Shown here: positions 11,563-22,902 of the stretch, piece after piece
How positions within the stretch are numbered: position 1 is the first letter of the stretch
How the letters are laid out: each line of letters begins with the position of its first letter
Origin: Cucumis sativus
Taxonomy: Eukaryota; Streptophyta; Magnoliopsida; Cucurbitales; Cucurbitaceae
Direction of reading: 5' to 3'
Assembly (NCBI RefSeq): GCF_000004075.3
Contig: NC_026661.2
Location: forward strand, 11,374,307-11,438,306
DNA length: 64,000 nucleotides
Made by a program: the position numbers and the translations under genes
Notes under the pieces: model-generated
What the model saw: only the letters and a program-made list of their open reading frames with translations
What the model was told of the DNA's origin: nothing
Databases searched by the model: none

Positions 11563-12950
11563 ATGGCATTTCCGGTGGCGAAAGCAGCGTCTCTTGCTCA
11601 CATAGCTAGAGAATCGTCAAATATTCATCGTCTTTCTCAATTCTACAAAGAGGTCTACAATTTCTATCTTCATCTACCTCCGTTTCTTACAGCTTTGTTC
11701 ATGGTAGTTCTTATTTGATGGTGCAGATGTTTGGATTCGAAGAAATCGAGAGTCCAGATTTCGGTGAACTCAAGGTCATTTGGTTAAACCTTCCTTCTGC
11801 CTTTCAACTTCACCTCATCCAAAGAGACCCTAATTCCAAGCTTCCCGAAGGTCCATGGAGCGCCACGTCACCCGTTGCTGACCCTAGCCATCTTCCTCGA
11901 GGTCACCACATCTGTTTCTCGGTTCCCATTTCCAATTTCGACTCTGTCGTTCATGCTCTCAAGGTAATTTTACAAATTATCCGAACTTTGGAAAACATTC
12001 GAGATTTTTGCTATGCCTATGGATTTAATTATACCAAGCATTAAAAGTCCGGGTTGGGAGATGAACCGTATGATGTAGATGAAGAAGAATTGATTTCTAA
12101 TTGTCTGCCTCTATAATTTGCTAATTGAGGGGACTTTTAGTTTAAATCCCCACTAATCAGTAATCACTACAGCTCTCAGAAATTTTCTTTGACGAACTAA
12201 ATGAGAGTAGTTCACTGTTGAATGCTGAATTATTAATTTAATTCGAGGATTCAATCTAATTGAATCTGTTGGAGAGAATCAATTGAAGCGACTTGTTGAA
12301 TTTATAATGTAGAGAATAGAAAAAACAATGAAAGTTTCGAATTTCTTCAGTTTATAGAAAGTTTGCTCTTCCTTTTACATGCATAATGCATTACAGTCCT
12401 AATGTAATTAGACATGGGTGGACTAAATTATATCTTGCTGCAGGAAAAGGGCATCCAGACTTTTGAGAAGACCCTTCCAAATGGGAAGGTAAAGCAAGTC
12501 TTCTTCTTTGATCCGGATGGTAAGCTTCCGCCAAACCAACCTCTTCTTCCTCTTCTTGTGTGGTTGTAAATACATGATGAAAATCCCTTTTTCCTGTACC
12601 GAACTTGTGCTATCAGCTTTCATCTTTTGATAAAGTGCTTTATTATTTTTTAAAAAACAAAACAGGAGTATTTTACCGAAGGTTAGACAAAAAACAGACT
12701 AAAACTAAAATCTAAATACGAAGCAGAACTTAATCACTCTCTCAAAAGAGCCCACTCAGAATCTAAAATCTTGAACACCTAATTCTTCAAGCATTCTCGA
12801 TAAAGAGATTTTGTTTCTGGATTCTGATTGCTTATTGATGAGTGGTGATTAATACTTGTATGTTTAGACTTCCTGATATGTTCAGTTAGTTGGTAAATTA
12901 TCCATGTCTATGCAGGTAATGGATTGGAGATTGCAAGTCGGGAAGATTGA
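11563..12950 (+). CDS. Glyoxalase / VOC-superfamily protein
   Basis: Four exons by GT-AG sites and frame: 11563-11652, 11727-11963, 12444-12519, 12916-12950, giving 145 residues. The product is one vicinal-oxygen-chelate (glyoxalase I/bleomycin-resistance/dioxygenase) domain. Visible family landmarks are LAHIARES (His13), FYKEMFGFEEIESP, the IWLNLP strand, PRGHHICFSV (His90/91), VKQVFFFDPDGNGLEIASR with Glu139. His and Glu at these places are the usual metal ligands. Plant members are annotated as lactoylglutathione lyase-like, but a single short domain does not prove methylglyoxal detoxification; the substrate is unknown. No transit peptide is evident, so it is probably cytosolic. It lies between the HSP20-like and SMP genes, all on the + strand, as separate transcription units. 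Confidence 0.85.
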
Positions 12951-13570
12951 GTAAGATCTAGCCTACATACTGTAATCAAATGTAATATAATGTACGGTTT
13001 TAAATGGGGGTTTCGTAGCAGAGCCTTGTTCGACAAACTTATAATCAACGTGAATAACCGTATATTTTATTACTTAATCTTCTCATTCTTCCCTCTCCCA
13101 CTTCTCATCTAAAGTGTTTGTTGAAATTGATAGATAGACTTGTGTTTGAACAATGGGAATGTGAGGAATTGATATAATAAATGGATGAAATTGGTGTCTG
13201 ACTGAACCAAACAAATCAAATGGTTCCACTTCTCCACGAGGGCTTATATTAGGTGACATCGTGTTTGTTTGCCCAAACTCTCTGGAATTATAGATATAGA
13301 TAGATTCGTAGTCTCGTTGAAATAAGATTATAGAATTCTCACTAAAAGAATGGCTTCGTAGGGGAGGGGACATTGTTTGAGTGGTGAATGAATACGTTTG
13401 CTACATTTGGTGAGGGTGTCAAAAGTTAAACGGTAGAAAGAGTTGATGGGTTCAAAAGTATTGAACAAGCACATTTAGCTATGCTTGAGCTGCCATCTGT
13501 GGCAGTGGCATGCTGATTCCTTGTTGTTCGTCTCAATTAATGCCACCTCTTACATAAAATCAGCAGAGTT
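12951..13570. other. Intergenic region between VOC and SMP genes
   Basis: 3' flank of the glyoxalase-like gene and distal promoter of the seed-maturation gene. The 96-codon - strand ORF at 13083-13373 has no recognisable domain and is not called. Confidence 0.5.
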
Positions 13571-13572
13571 CA

Positions 13573-13599
13573 ACACGTGTCTGGTGGAAGCCACGTGTC
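13573..13599 (+). promoter_or_regulatory. Pair of ABRE/G-box elements upstream of the SMP gene
   Basis: acacgtgt at 13573-13580 and cacgtgtc at 13592-13599 share the ACGTGT core of abscisic-acid response elements and sit about 120-145 bases before the ATG at 13718. Two closely spaced ABREs are the known requirement for strong ABA and seed-maturation expression of LEA genes through bZIP factors (ABI5/AREB class). The link to this gene is inferred from position. Confidence 0.7.
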
Positions 13600-13717
13600 A
13601 TTAAACTCCCCTTCCAAGTTCCAACAACGACCGTTTTAGTCCCTCTCCTTGACCTGCTACTGTTACATTCCTCCATCTTCCCAGATTGTTTGAGTATCCT
13701 GTACCTTGTGAGAGAAA

Positions 13718-15769
13718 ATGAGCCAAGAACAGCCTCGCCGTCAAGAAACTCAAGATCCTATCAAGTACGGGGACGTTTTCAATATTACTGGAGACCTTGC
13801 ATCTAAGGTTATACCGCCGGTGGACGCTGATATGATGCAAACGGCCGAGACCATTGTGTTCGGTCGAACCCAGAAGGGTGGCCCTGCCGCAACCATGCAA
13901 TCTGCCGCCACCAGGAATGAGCTTTCTGGCTTCGTAGGCCACGAGGATGTAAGTGATGCTGCCAGGGATCAAGGAGTTGCAGTTAAAGAGACAGATATCC
14001 CTGGAAGCCGCATCATCACTGAAACAGTTGCCGGACAGGTTCTCTTTTCTTGTCTCTTAACTTTTAATTATGCTTATCTTTTGATTAAGCTCGAGTCTTA
14101 AACATATTCTCGTCTGACTAATTATAATTGATTTTGATTTGCTTGTTTCGAAGTGCAGATCGTTGGGCAGTTTGTGGAGCCTACCTCTTTTTTTGGAGCT
14201 GCGGCTGTAATGCAGAACGCGGTCACCATAGGACAAGCTCTTGAAGCGACCGCCCACACTGCAGGTGATAAACCGGTTGACCAGAGCGATGCTGCTGCCA
14301 TACAAGCGGCAGAGGTGAGGGCAACAGGGAGCAATGTTGTGATACCGGGTGGACTCGCAGCCAGCGCTCAGTCTGCTGCTTCTTTCAATGCTGGGGTTAG
14401 CAAGGACGAAGATAAGATTAAACTGAACGACACCCTCATGGTGCGTATGAGCTAACAAAATCCAAAACAACTAATGTTTGAAGGACTTCGATTCCGTTTG
14501 ATACAGTTCATGATGTGTGTGCATGATGGCTTATATTGCTTGTATTTATGCTTCTTTTGCTGAAGATTTAGCTAATATTTCATTTTTAGCTCTGTTTTCC
14601 AAAAAAATTGTGCATGCTTTTTCTGCACTTGCTTTACTACAATTTACTTTTATGTAAGAAATATTTGAAGTCTTATCTAAAATTTCAAGAACAAAATTAA
14701 GTTTTTAAAACTCATTTAGGTCCCGTCTAAAAACGATTTCTTCCTTAGTTTTCATTTTTTTGAAATTTAGTTATGTTTCTTACCGATTTCCATGAATTAA
14801 AAAAAAAAAAGGATTTTAAGTTATCAAAGCTTTAACAAACAAGTTAGAAGGTAGTAGTGGAGCTCTAATTTTTAAAAATAAAAAAGTCAAATGATAAACA
14901 TAGTCTTGGGGGATAGTTGCAATTTTAACCTCTAGATTCAAAATATTTGCATACATAACAACATTTTTTAAAAATTGCAAATAGTTCTTGTGGAAATATT
15001 GGTCTAGAATTTATTATCATCGAGACTTTGCTATAATTGCATTATATACTTAATTATTACTCCCTATTATAATTATCCTATCTTAATTATTGATTTACAT
15101 TTTTCACCAGTTCTCATTCCTGGGCTCAGATTGTCACCCTTGGTTTGGATAGTCCAAGTCCAAGAAGTGGCTCATTCGTGGGCTCAGAATAAGACTTTTG
15201 GGCTTGGAGATCCAACGTTTGGTTTGACTATTCAATTATACACAGGGATTTGAACACAAGAGGGTCCCCTAATACTATAGGTGCTCGAGCTATATTTTAG
15301 GGTACTATATTTTCTTTGTTCATACTAGAAAATAGAAATTGGTCTTTATAAGTATTGGTGGACCCCATGCTATTTTTCTTAGACTAAATCCCTACACTAT
15401 TAAAAGCATACTCGTTTGACAAATGACAAATGAATGAACTTTCATACTATGTAGTATTTCAAATTTTATATAGGATTATTTCTTGCTTGCTCCTATGTTA
15501 GCTTTTCTTAAAGAACCAAGTCTTTTACCTTCTATTCGGTAACCAAGTCATACTGATGGCTAGACTCTACATTTTAGGATGCGGCAATGAGGCTACCGGC
15601 AGATAAAGTTGTAACGAAGCAGGATGCTGAAGGCGTGATGAGTGCAGAGCTGAGGAACAACCCAAGGCTGGCTGCCCATCCTGGTGGTGTGGCGGATTCC
15701 ATAACAGAAGCCGCCAGGCTCAATGAGAACGTTAATAATGAACGATCTTGTGGTGAGAGTGATGACTGA
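13718..15769 (+). CDS. Seed maturation protein, LEA group (SMP domains)
   Basis: Three exons: 13718-14038, 14159-14440, 15578-15769, coding for 264 residues. It is a late-embryogenesis-abundant protein of the SMP (D-34/PvLEA18-unrelated, RAB28/ECP31-like) class. Three SMP-type segments are seen: DPIKYGDVFNITGDLASKVI with a following QTAE/MQSAATRNE block, TIGQALEATAHTAGDKPVDQSDAAAIQAAE, and PADKVVTKQDAEGVMSAELRNNP. Composition is rich in Ala, Gly, Thr and charged residues with no membrane segment, as expected of a hydrophilic protectant of desiccating seeds. Two ABRE motifs lie upstream. The second intron (14441-15577, 1.1 kb) is AT-rich with fragments resembling dispersed repeats. From memory the Arabidopsis homologues include At3g22490 and At3g22500. 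Confidence 0.92.
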
Positions 15770-16654
15770 CGGGGTTGTATCGTTTCGTTTGTATAGTACA
15801 GTTTTGAGCTTTGTTTGTTAACAGTGATCCAACATTACAAAAAAAGATGGCATCAAACACATTTCAATAAAGATCCCATGTTAGCCGTATAAATGAACAG
15901 GTGAATAAGACGTGTGGAATGGACCAAGCTTCACATGCAAGCATAGAATATAACAAAGGAGCAGTCCAGTTTTGAAAACTTGGAAAAGTAGCGTATGTTG
16001 AAATGGTGTTGGCCTTGCACCTGTGAAGAGCTGCTGCCATACGAAAGCTGCAGCAGAGGGCAGGCTCTTTATTTGCCAATCACAATCCAACAGTACGCTC
16101 TCTTTTGACTCAATTTAACATTAAATTATATGCATGACAATCAATTCCACCTCAATTTTAGAAATTTCCAGTTTCTTGCAGGCATTTCTTTTTCATTGTT
16201 TTTCTTTCATTTTTCTGAAAAATGATGAGTTCAAATATAGGAAGTTTTTGCTGAAGTTAAAAGCAAATAAAACAGTCAATAGATTCTCCCCATTTTGAAG
16301 AAATATTGGCCCTAGGAAATGTCACTATCGAGAGCCACATGCATCTAAAATTTGGGTCTTGTTTCACTGTTTTAACTTCTTGTATGATACAGTAATGGTA
16401 AAAGAAACAAATACGTTGCTGATGTCTGCTTTAAACTTTGATAACCTCTCGCTGTCAATTTTAGTACTATCTATCTATGCATCTTCCTCAATTGGAAGTT
16501 TCAAATATTAGACCGCACCCTCAAATGCAACAGATTACAGCGGGGCCCCTCCAGTTTGTCATATCTAAAGTTTTTACCCTCTCCGCGTAGAATAATTTTT
16601 GTAGCTGCAAAATCTTTTACTTTTCTAATTTCTATGGACCAACAATAAGTTACA

Positions 16655-16691
<37 letters not shown>

Positions 16692-18305
16692 TATAGCGTA
16701 GTCCTACGGTGGAATGGTATGTATAAAACATGGATTCAATCTGTTTGTTTTGGATACACGAATACGTGAACTTGTAATTAATTCTCTCTTTTCTAGTATT
16801 GCTGAACCATGTGATCAAAGTTAGATAGTGATAAAGTCTCAATTAGTTGAGTGTTCATTTCTTTTTTTCATTGATAACCCGTCCCTCACAAAAGGCTTCT
16901 TTTTATTATTAATGACCCGTTCTTCACAAAGTTCTCTCATATGTAACATCGTTCCGGGTTGGGTATGACATGAACATGTGTATCATCTTAATGTGATGGG
17001 GACATTCTTATCGAAAAATTTGACACTAAATACTCTATAAATCTATTGTGTTCGGGGTGACGAAGCTGTGTGTTCAAGATTTCCCATCAAAGAATAAGCA
17101 ACAGTGAGAAAGAGTTGTCATAAAAATGGGTTGAGGTCCCCCTAACCTTTATATTCCATAAAGAAAGCCGGTGCAAAAACATCTCTACGTACTTCATAGA
17201 AGTTGACATTCTAAAATTTTCATTTAATGACATTTTGGGTGGGAGTAGTTTAGGTACACTTCTAAGACGATGCACATTGGTAGAAAAGTTGCAACTCATC
17301 ACAATACATCGCTAATACTAACTATTTATATTTTATTGTGATAAGAAATTGTTTCGTTTTCTAATTTGTTTAAAAATAATAACGTTAAATAGTTACTAAA
17401 TGGGTGGCAACAAGTTAGTCTACATGTTCTTAAAATTTAGACTTGATAAGTGATCTCTACGCTTCCAAATTTGTTGTAACCATTTAGTTTGTACTTGAAC
17501 TCCTCTTTTATGGTTTATTAGTTTTGGTAATGAGAAGAGAATTTAGTAGTTATTCTTTAGTGCAAGAGAAGTTAATTGTTAGAAGTGGTTATGTATGTGT
17601 ATGGCTAAGGAAACTAAATTAACCACAAGTTGTAGGAGATGTTAATTCATATAATATAATCATATAGAGGTATCATGATATGCAATTCAAACTTTTTTGA
17701 TATTGTCAATGTCAGCTAAACATATCATATATAGCTTCTAAACTTTGAACAGTAAAGTTAACAACATATATAGTTTCTCCATTTGTGCATCTAACAATTA
17801 ATACTAAGCCATTTCTCTTAGAAAATATCGGTAAAGTAAAAATTTATGTTTGAAAACGATATTTATTTAATTTTTTCAAAATAATAATTAGGGTTTTGTC
17901 CGGTAGCAATTTCCTTTGCTTTTCTTTTTCTTTTAATTCCCTATATTATTTGCATTTTCTTTTTTATTTTGAAATTTTCCTATAACATTTTTTAGGACAA
18001 GTTCAAATTTTAAAAAGAAACATAAATTTTTAAAAGCTAGTTTTTATGTTTTGGCTTTGTCTTTTAAACCAAAATAGTTGAATTGGCAATAGATACTAGA
18101 TAAATTTAAAATATTTGTATATAAACCTAAAACACAAAAAAAATTTAAAAAGAAAATTATTATACTTTTTTTTACTTAACTAACTAGAAAAGAAGGATGT
18201 ATCAGTTTACATCCATTTTCAGTTATGATAAGATGTGTCTGTTTATAGTTCTCTTTTTCAGTTATGATATGTTTGAATTGACTTTTTGTTTTACGCTTAT
18301 ATTAT
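15770..18305. other. Intergenic region, no gene seen
   Basis: About 2.5 kb between the SMP and OVATE genes. It contains a (tatg)n microsatellite at 16661-16690 and AT-rich sequence. ORFs at 15864-16090 (-), 16501-16842 (-) and 17087-17302 (-) lack any recognisable domain. No RNA gene was identified. Confidence 0.5.
16661..16690. repeat. (TATG)n microsatellite
   Basis: Seven and a half perfect tatg units following a short (ta)n tract. Likely length-polymorphic. Confidence 0.9.
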
Positions 18306-18358
18306 AGATCTTTAGAAAATGAAAGATCTTTAGAAAACGAAAGATCTTTAGAAAATCA
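18306..18358. repeat. 18-bp unit repeated three times upstream of the OVATE gene
   Basis: Three consecutive copies of (a)agatctttagaaaa(t/c)ga at 18306-18322, 18323-18340 and 18341-18358. The array ends 51 bases before the candidate TATA box of the OVATE-family gene, so it sits in the proximal promoter. Confidence 0.8.
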
Positions 18359-18408
18359 AAATGCACTTAGGAGGTTTGAGATTGCAGGGATATATTGATT
18401 TTGGAACT

Positions 18409-18416
18409 TATTTATA
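18409..18416 (+). promoter_or_regulatory. Candidate TATA box of the OVATE-family gene
   Basis: tatttata lies 76 bases before the ATG at 18492, a normal distance for TATA box plus short leader. Motif match only. Confidence 0.45.
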
Positions 18417-18491
18417 GCTAACAAGAAAAGAGAACTTTTTGGTTTGTTTAAATCTCCCATTCGTTGTGTGTTGCAAAGTCATCTTTAAAAA

Positions 18492-19085
18492 ATGTCCAAT
18501 CTCAAATTCCTCAACAACCTTTATTCCTTTTTCTCCAAACTCAAATTCTCACCTCCGCCCCCCGTCATCGCCTCCCACACCCCACCCTCCGATTGCTACT
18601 TCACCTCCAACCCCATTTCCTCTACCACCGCCGACGACTGCGACGACTTCTTCTCCACCTCCTCCGACGCTGACGACTCCATCTCGGACGACCTTGCCGC
18701 CCTCCTCGCCTCCCGCCGTTTCTTCTTCTCCTCCCCCGGTCGCTCCAACTCCATTTTCGAATACTCCTCCTGCTCCCGCCGCCAACAACCCCACGACGTC
18801 CTCGTCTCAGAAGGCCATAGAATCCGGAAATACTCCATGGACCCTTACGCCGACTTCCGACGGTCGATGCAGGAGATGGTCGAAGCTCGAGAATTGGAGG
18901 ACGTGAGAAGCGATTCGGAGTTTTTGCGAGAGCTTTTGTCTTGCTATCTCCGGTTGAATCCCAAGAATACCCATAAATTTATTGTTAAAGCTTTTTCTGA
19001 TCTTGTACTCAGTTTGTTAGCTTCCTCCTCGCCGACTCCGGCGCCGGCTTCCATAGCTCGCCGAAAAGTTGTTACGTCTCGATAA
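18492..19085 (+). CDS. OVATE family protein (transcriptional repressor)
   Basis: Single-exon gene of 197 residues, as usual for this family. The C-terminal OVATE domain occupies about residues 113-176: YSMDPYADFRRSMQEMV, then SEFLRELLSCYLRLNPKNTH and FIVKAFSDLVLSLL. The N-terminal half is low-complexity, rich in Ser, Pro and Asp with a SSTTADDCDDFFSTSS stretch, and ends the protein in a basic tail. OVATE proteins repress transcription, often together with KNOX/BELL homeodomain proteins and TRM proteins, and act on organ and fruit shape. The locus is locally GC- and C-rich compared with its AT-rich surroundings, which produces long overlapping open frames at 18439-18906 (+) and 18549-18838 (-) that are not genes. 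By gene order it corresponds best to the Arabidopsis OFP11 region (At4g14860, from memory). Confidence 0.92.
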   Translation: MSNLKFLNNLYSFFSKLKFSPPPPVIASHTPPSDCYFTSNPISSTTADDCDDFFSTSSDADDSISDDLAALLASRRFFFSSPGRSNSIFEYSSCSRRQQPHDVLVSEGHRIRKYSMDPYADFRRSMQEMVEARELEDVRSDSEFLRELLSCYLRLNPKNTHKFIVKAFSDLVLSLLASSSPTPAPASIARRKVVTSR

Positions 19086-22000
19086 TTTAATAAAGATTGA
19101 ATCTATGGAGGTGACCTCTCAACAGTACCACTAAGGTAAAATCCTTCTTTAAGGACGCCGCTCATCTAACTACTACTACTACTTACATCTATATATCTAA
19201 ATTTATCACTTTATAAAAATATAAATTTCTTTTAAAACTTATTCGGTGAAGTCCACACAAATTAACTATGAAATATGTTTATATAATTGTTTCATAATCA
19301 ATTCATCTTCTCAAATTATACATATGATAAATACACTTTTCTTTTGTTAGCAAAACTCCATTAGATGTTAGCATTGTGAATTAATAGATGTAAGGGAGCT
19401 TAGCATTCATGTTTTTTTCTTTCTTTTTCTTCTTCAACTATATTTTTGGAATTAAAAAACTATTTAAGTTTTTCAATTGAAAGTATTCGAATTGTTTTAT
19501 ATAATTTAACAAAAAAATAATGGTGGATATGGCGAGAAGCCCTACCAATTAATATTTAGAAAATCAGAAGAAAAATGTGAGATGAAAGAAAATGACAAAT
19601 CATGTCAATCACATTCAATAGAGACATGGACCCAAATAACTTTGCCTTTGAATCCTATCATCACCACATCATTCCTTCATTCATTGTTATGTATAAATAT
19701 ATATATATATATATAGAGCCACACTCCAAAGCTATTGGTTGATGTATACTCCATCTAAAAAGCATTAGGAATGCATTCAAAACTTCATATAAATTGGAAG
19801 AAAAAAAAAAAGATCATTAAGAACGTTTTGGTGAAACAAAAAACAAAGTCACCTGATTCAAAATGAATCATTGAGGTATTTGGAAGGTTTTGTTCCTTTC
19901 AGCAAAACAAAAGGCTTTTTATGAATCTCTCTCTCCCATCTCAATTCTTGTAGTTTGATGGCACAATCTCTAATTTCTTTTCTTCTAGTCTTGATTTTGA
20001 ATTTACTCCCTATGTCTTTTGTCTCACTTTTCAAAACTTTAACAATTTTGATCTCTTATTTGTTGGACAATTATTAAGAAATATCCTTAACTATTCAACA
20101 AGTTTTTTGAAAACAAATTTGGGTCATTTTGTCTCTGTTAAGTTTATGTTCAAAGGCGAGAGTGTGAGGTAGAGATCATGAGCCATATTTTACAATGAAA
20201 GACAGAGATTCGAACATCTACTTTTTTTTATTATTGAAACTAGAAATAGAAGTAGAAATTGATTACCATATACGGTGGAAACCATATAATTATTATTGCT
20301 GAATGATTGTGATGATCATATATGTGTGTAATATATATGGCCTCATCAAATATATATATATAACATGGATTAAGTAAACAAAAGAAACAAAGAGAAGAGG
20401 GATGATGAAGGAGGCCCATTGAATGACCAACCTATATAAAAATGATCAGAACTCTTGGATTTTACCAAAAGATACATTTAATGGATATATGTATAATATG
20501 AAGAAAAGGAAAAGGAAAAATAAATGTGGAGGCTTGACTTGGGCTAACCAATATGTTGTTTGGAAGCATAAGGACAAGATCCAGTACTACTGGGTCACCC
20601 CCTCCATATCCCTTTTTCATCATATTAGACCTAATCCCATTTATCTTCTTATGATCTCCTTACGAACTAAAATGTTCTAAAATATTTAGCATTATTAGAA
20701 GAGTTGTTAGGATGGATGGGTTGGATTAGGGCTTAGCAAAGAGTTCATGTGCTGGTGGGGGGTTTTCAAAATTATTATTACTTAACTTGTCCCTCTTTTC
20801 AAATATATAATCTTTAATTTGTTTCTTAGTTGGAAACATATTGAAAGAGGACCTTTAATATTTTCCCTCACTTCTTTCCTATCCTAAATTACAACAAAAT
20901 ATCAATACATATTTTACTTCCTTTTTATACATTTTTATATATTAGAAAATGGACTAAAATATTTCAAAATTTGGTGATTTACTAATTTTTTTTAAAAAAA
21001 TATGATATATATTTCCATAAACATTTCTAAATAAGTAAAAGTATATTTGAATGCCAGACAAAAACTGAAGCTTTGTATAGTGGGTGAGTGCACTCATTTT
21101 GGCAACTCAATTTTCATTCAAAATTTCAAGACTTCCTTTTGGATTGAAACAATTGTCAAACATAGTACTATTTTTTTTTAGCCAAAAACAAAATTTAATG
21201 ACGAATGACTATTTTGTTTTTTAAAATTAAGCATATTTCCTCAATTTAAGATTTTAAAAACTAACTTTAATTAAGATTTTGTAAACATTAGTTATAAGTA
21301 GATAACAAATTAAGGAAGTTAGGAGTGAAAATGGCGTTCATAGGCTTGAAAATGAAAAGAAAAAAGAAAAAATCAACGGACTATCAAATACTTTCTTGGT
21401 TTTAACTCTTGATGAGAGAGAGATTTGCAAATGAGGATTTACTTTTTGAAAATTTACCGTTTTGTTAAGAAGATTCCATATCAAAATTTGATAGAGATTT
21501 GCAAGGACGATTTTGGTTGGCCCACTACAAATTGAAGTTGTATATGAACGTGTGGAAACCAATTATATGAGTATGGAATCAAACAAGATACCAAACTGAT
21601 TTGCAATTACTGTTTATTGTGGATTAATTTTTTTGGATTTGCACAAACCCCAACATGTCGATTTCATAAGAATTAAGATTGTTATTGACAAAAATCCATC
21701 CAAAATTAGTGTGTAAACCGATAAAACAAGGCTTCTCTCTCTGTCTTTTGACTCTTGAAAACAGATGATAAACGAGACAAATCCATTCGTAGACAATGAA
21801 AATCCAAAATTTGGACCCTCCCAGATTCAAACCTTCCCCTGTTCCTTTATAGGTAACTTGTTGGGGGACGGATCCTAAACAGATCGAGTGGAAGCTTCGA
21901 GCCTAACTTTCTTGTTCGACTTTATGTAGAATAAATAGCAGCCTTGTGCATCTTAATGTTGTCAACTTTGCTATTTATTCAACTTATTGTAGAAAAAGAG

Positions 22001-22902
22001 GTAACCTTGTGCATGTGGATTCACCCTTGCCGATAGTCACTGCTTGTTCAACTTATTAGAGAAGAAGTGTTAACTTTGTGCATTTTTAGATGTAATTCTT
22101 GTTGGAGATCGCTCTTGGTTCAACTTACTGTTGTTGATCTTAACTAGGGACGAAAGAAGTTGCCTTCAACCTTCTGCCTATTTTGAGAGAAAAAAAAAGC
22201 TCCACATCCTCCAAACAACATCTCAGGACTGACATTGAAACAAATAGAATGCAAGAAAAGAAAAAAAAAAAGGGAGCCAGGAATTGAATGGGGTTGTAGC
22301 AAAAGGAGTCTACTATGGAGTGTAGAAATACACTCCGATAGCTGTTTCGTACCAACAAGCATCAGATTGAATGATGATGCCCACCTGCTTCACAGCCACA
22401 GACAGCAATATGAAGATGAGATTCTAAAGTCGAATTCCCATCCTTGATGATGATGTTATCAAATGCCACTTGGGCGAAAAAAATCTATGAGACGAGATAC
22501 ATTGATAATTTAGGATGGAACAAAAGAGCCCTCATACATGGATAGCAAATGGCATTTGTATCAAATGATAGGCATGATCGAGTTATGAGACTAAGAGATT
22601 AATAAAACCAATAGGACAAGTCTTTCTACAACTAAAGACCATATGACATTAGGATCTACTTAATAATGTTGTGTCGTGGTCATCCTAAAAACTTTACACG
22701 ATCAACCTAGAGCTAAAGTTTGATCAACATTAGAGTTTGGCTTCTCAGCACGAAAAGCAAGAAGCATAACAAGTCACAATTAACACACATACATGGCTAC
22801 TTGTTTAATGGTTAGGTATTACAGACAAACCATCGGGAAAGTAAACAACAAGATCGGAGTCATCAAGATCAGCAGTTACCATCTTCAGAGATCAGTCATT
22901 GT
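19086..22902. other. Intergenic region, no gene seen
   Basis: 3.8 kb between the convergent OVATE (+) and FRIGIDA-like (-) genes. It holds (ta)n runs at 19697-19715 and 20347-20361, a degenerate tandem array at 21915-22140, and near 20200-20220 a motif (gagattcgaacatctac) like a tRNA B-box or SINE remnant. The right end includes the 3' flank of the FRIGIDA-like gene. ORFs at 20423-20680, 21338-21562 and 21614-21830 show no domain and are judged random. Confidence 0.5.
21915..22140. repeat. Degenerate tandem array, 63-72 bp units
   Basis: The word ttc(g/a)actta starts units at 21915, 21978, 22047 and 22119 (spacings 63, 69, 72). Each of the first three is followed by a gtagaa/agagaa block, an aacc/aact..ttgtgcat block and a t-rich segment. 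Units share perhaps two thirds of bases, so this is an old array. Confidence 0.6.

Noticed and set aside
18439-18906. 155-codon Pro/Thr-rich frame and 80-81-codon antisense frames overlapping the OVATE gene
   Set aside because: They are frame shadows created by the C-rich, codon-biased OVATE coding sequence; the frame starting at 18492 alone contains a conserved domain.
20190-20260. gagattcgaacatctac, like a B-box on the - strand
   Set aside because: A single box without a matching A-box or foldable tRNA; not enough for an RNA gene or SINE call.
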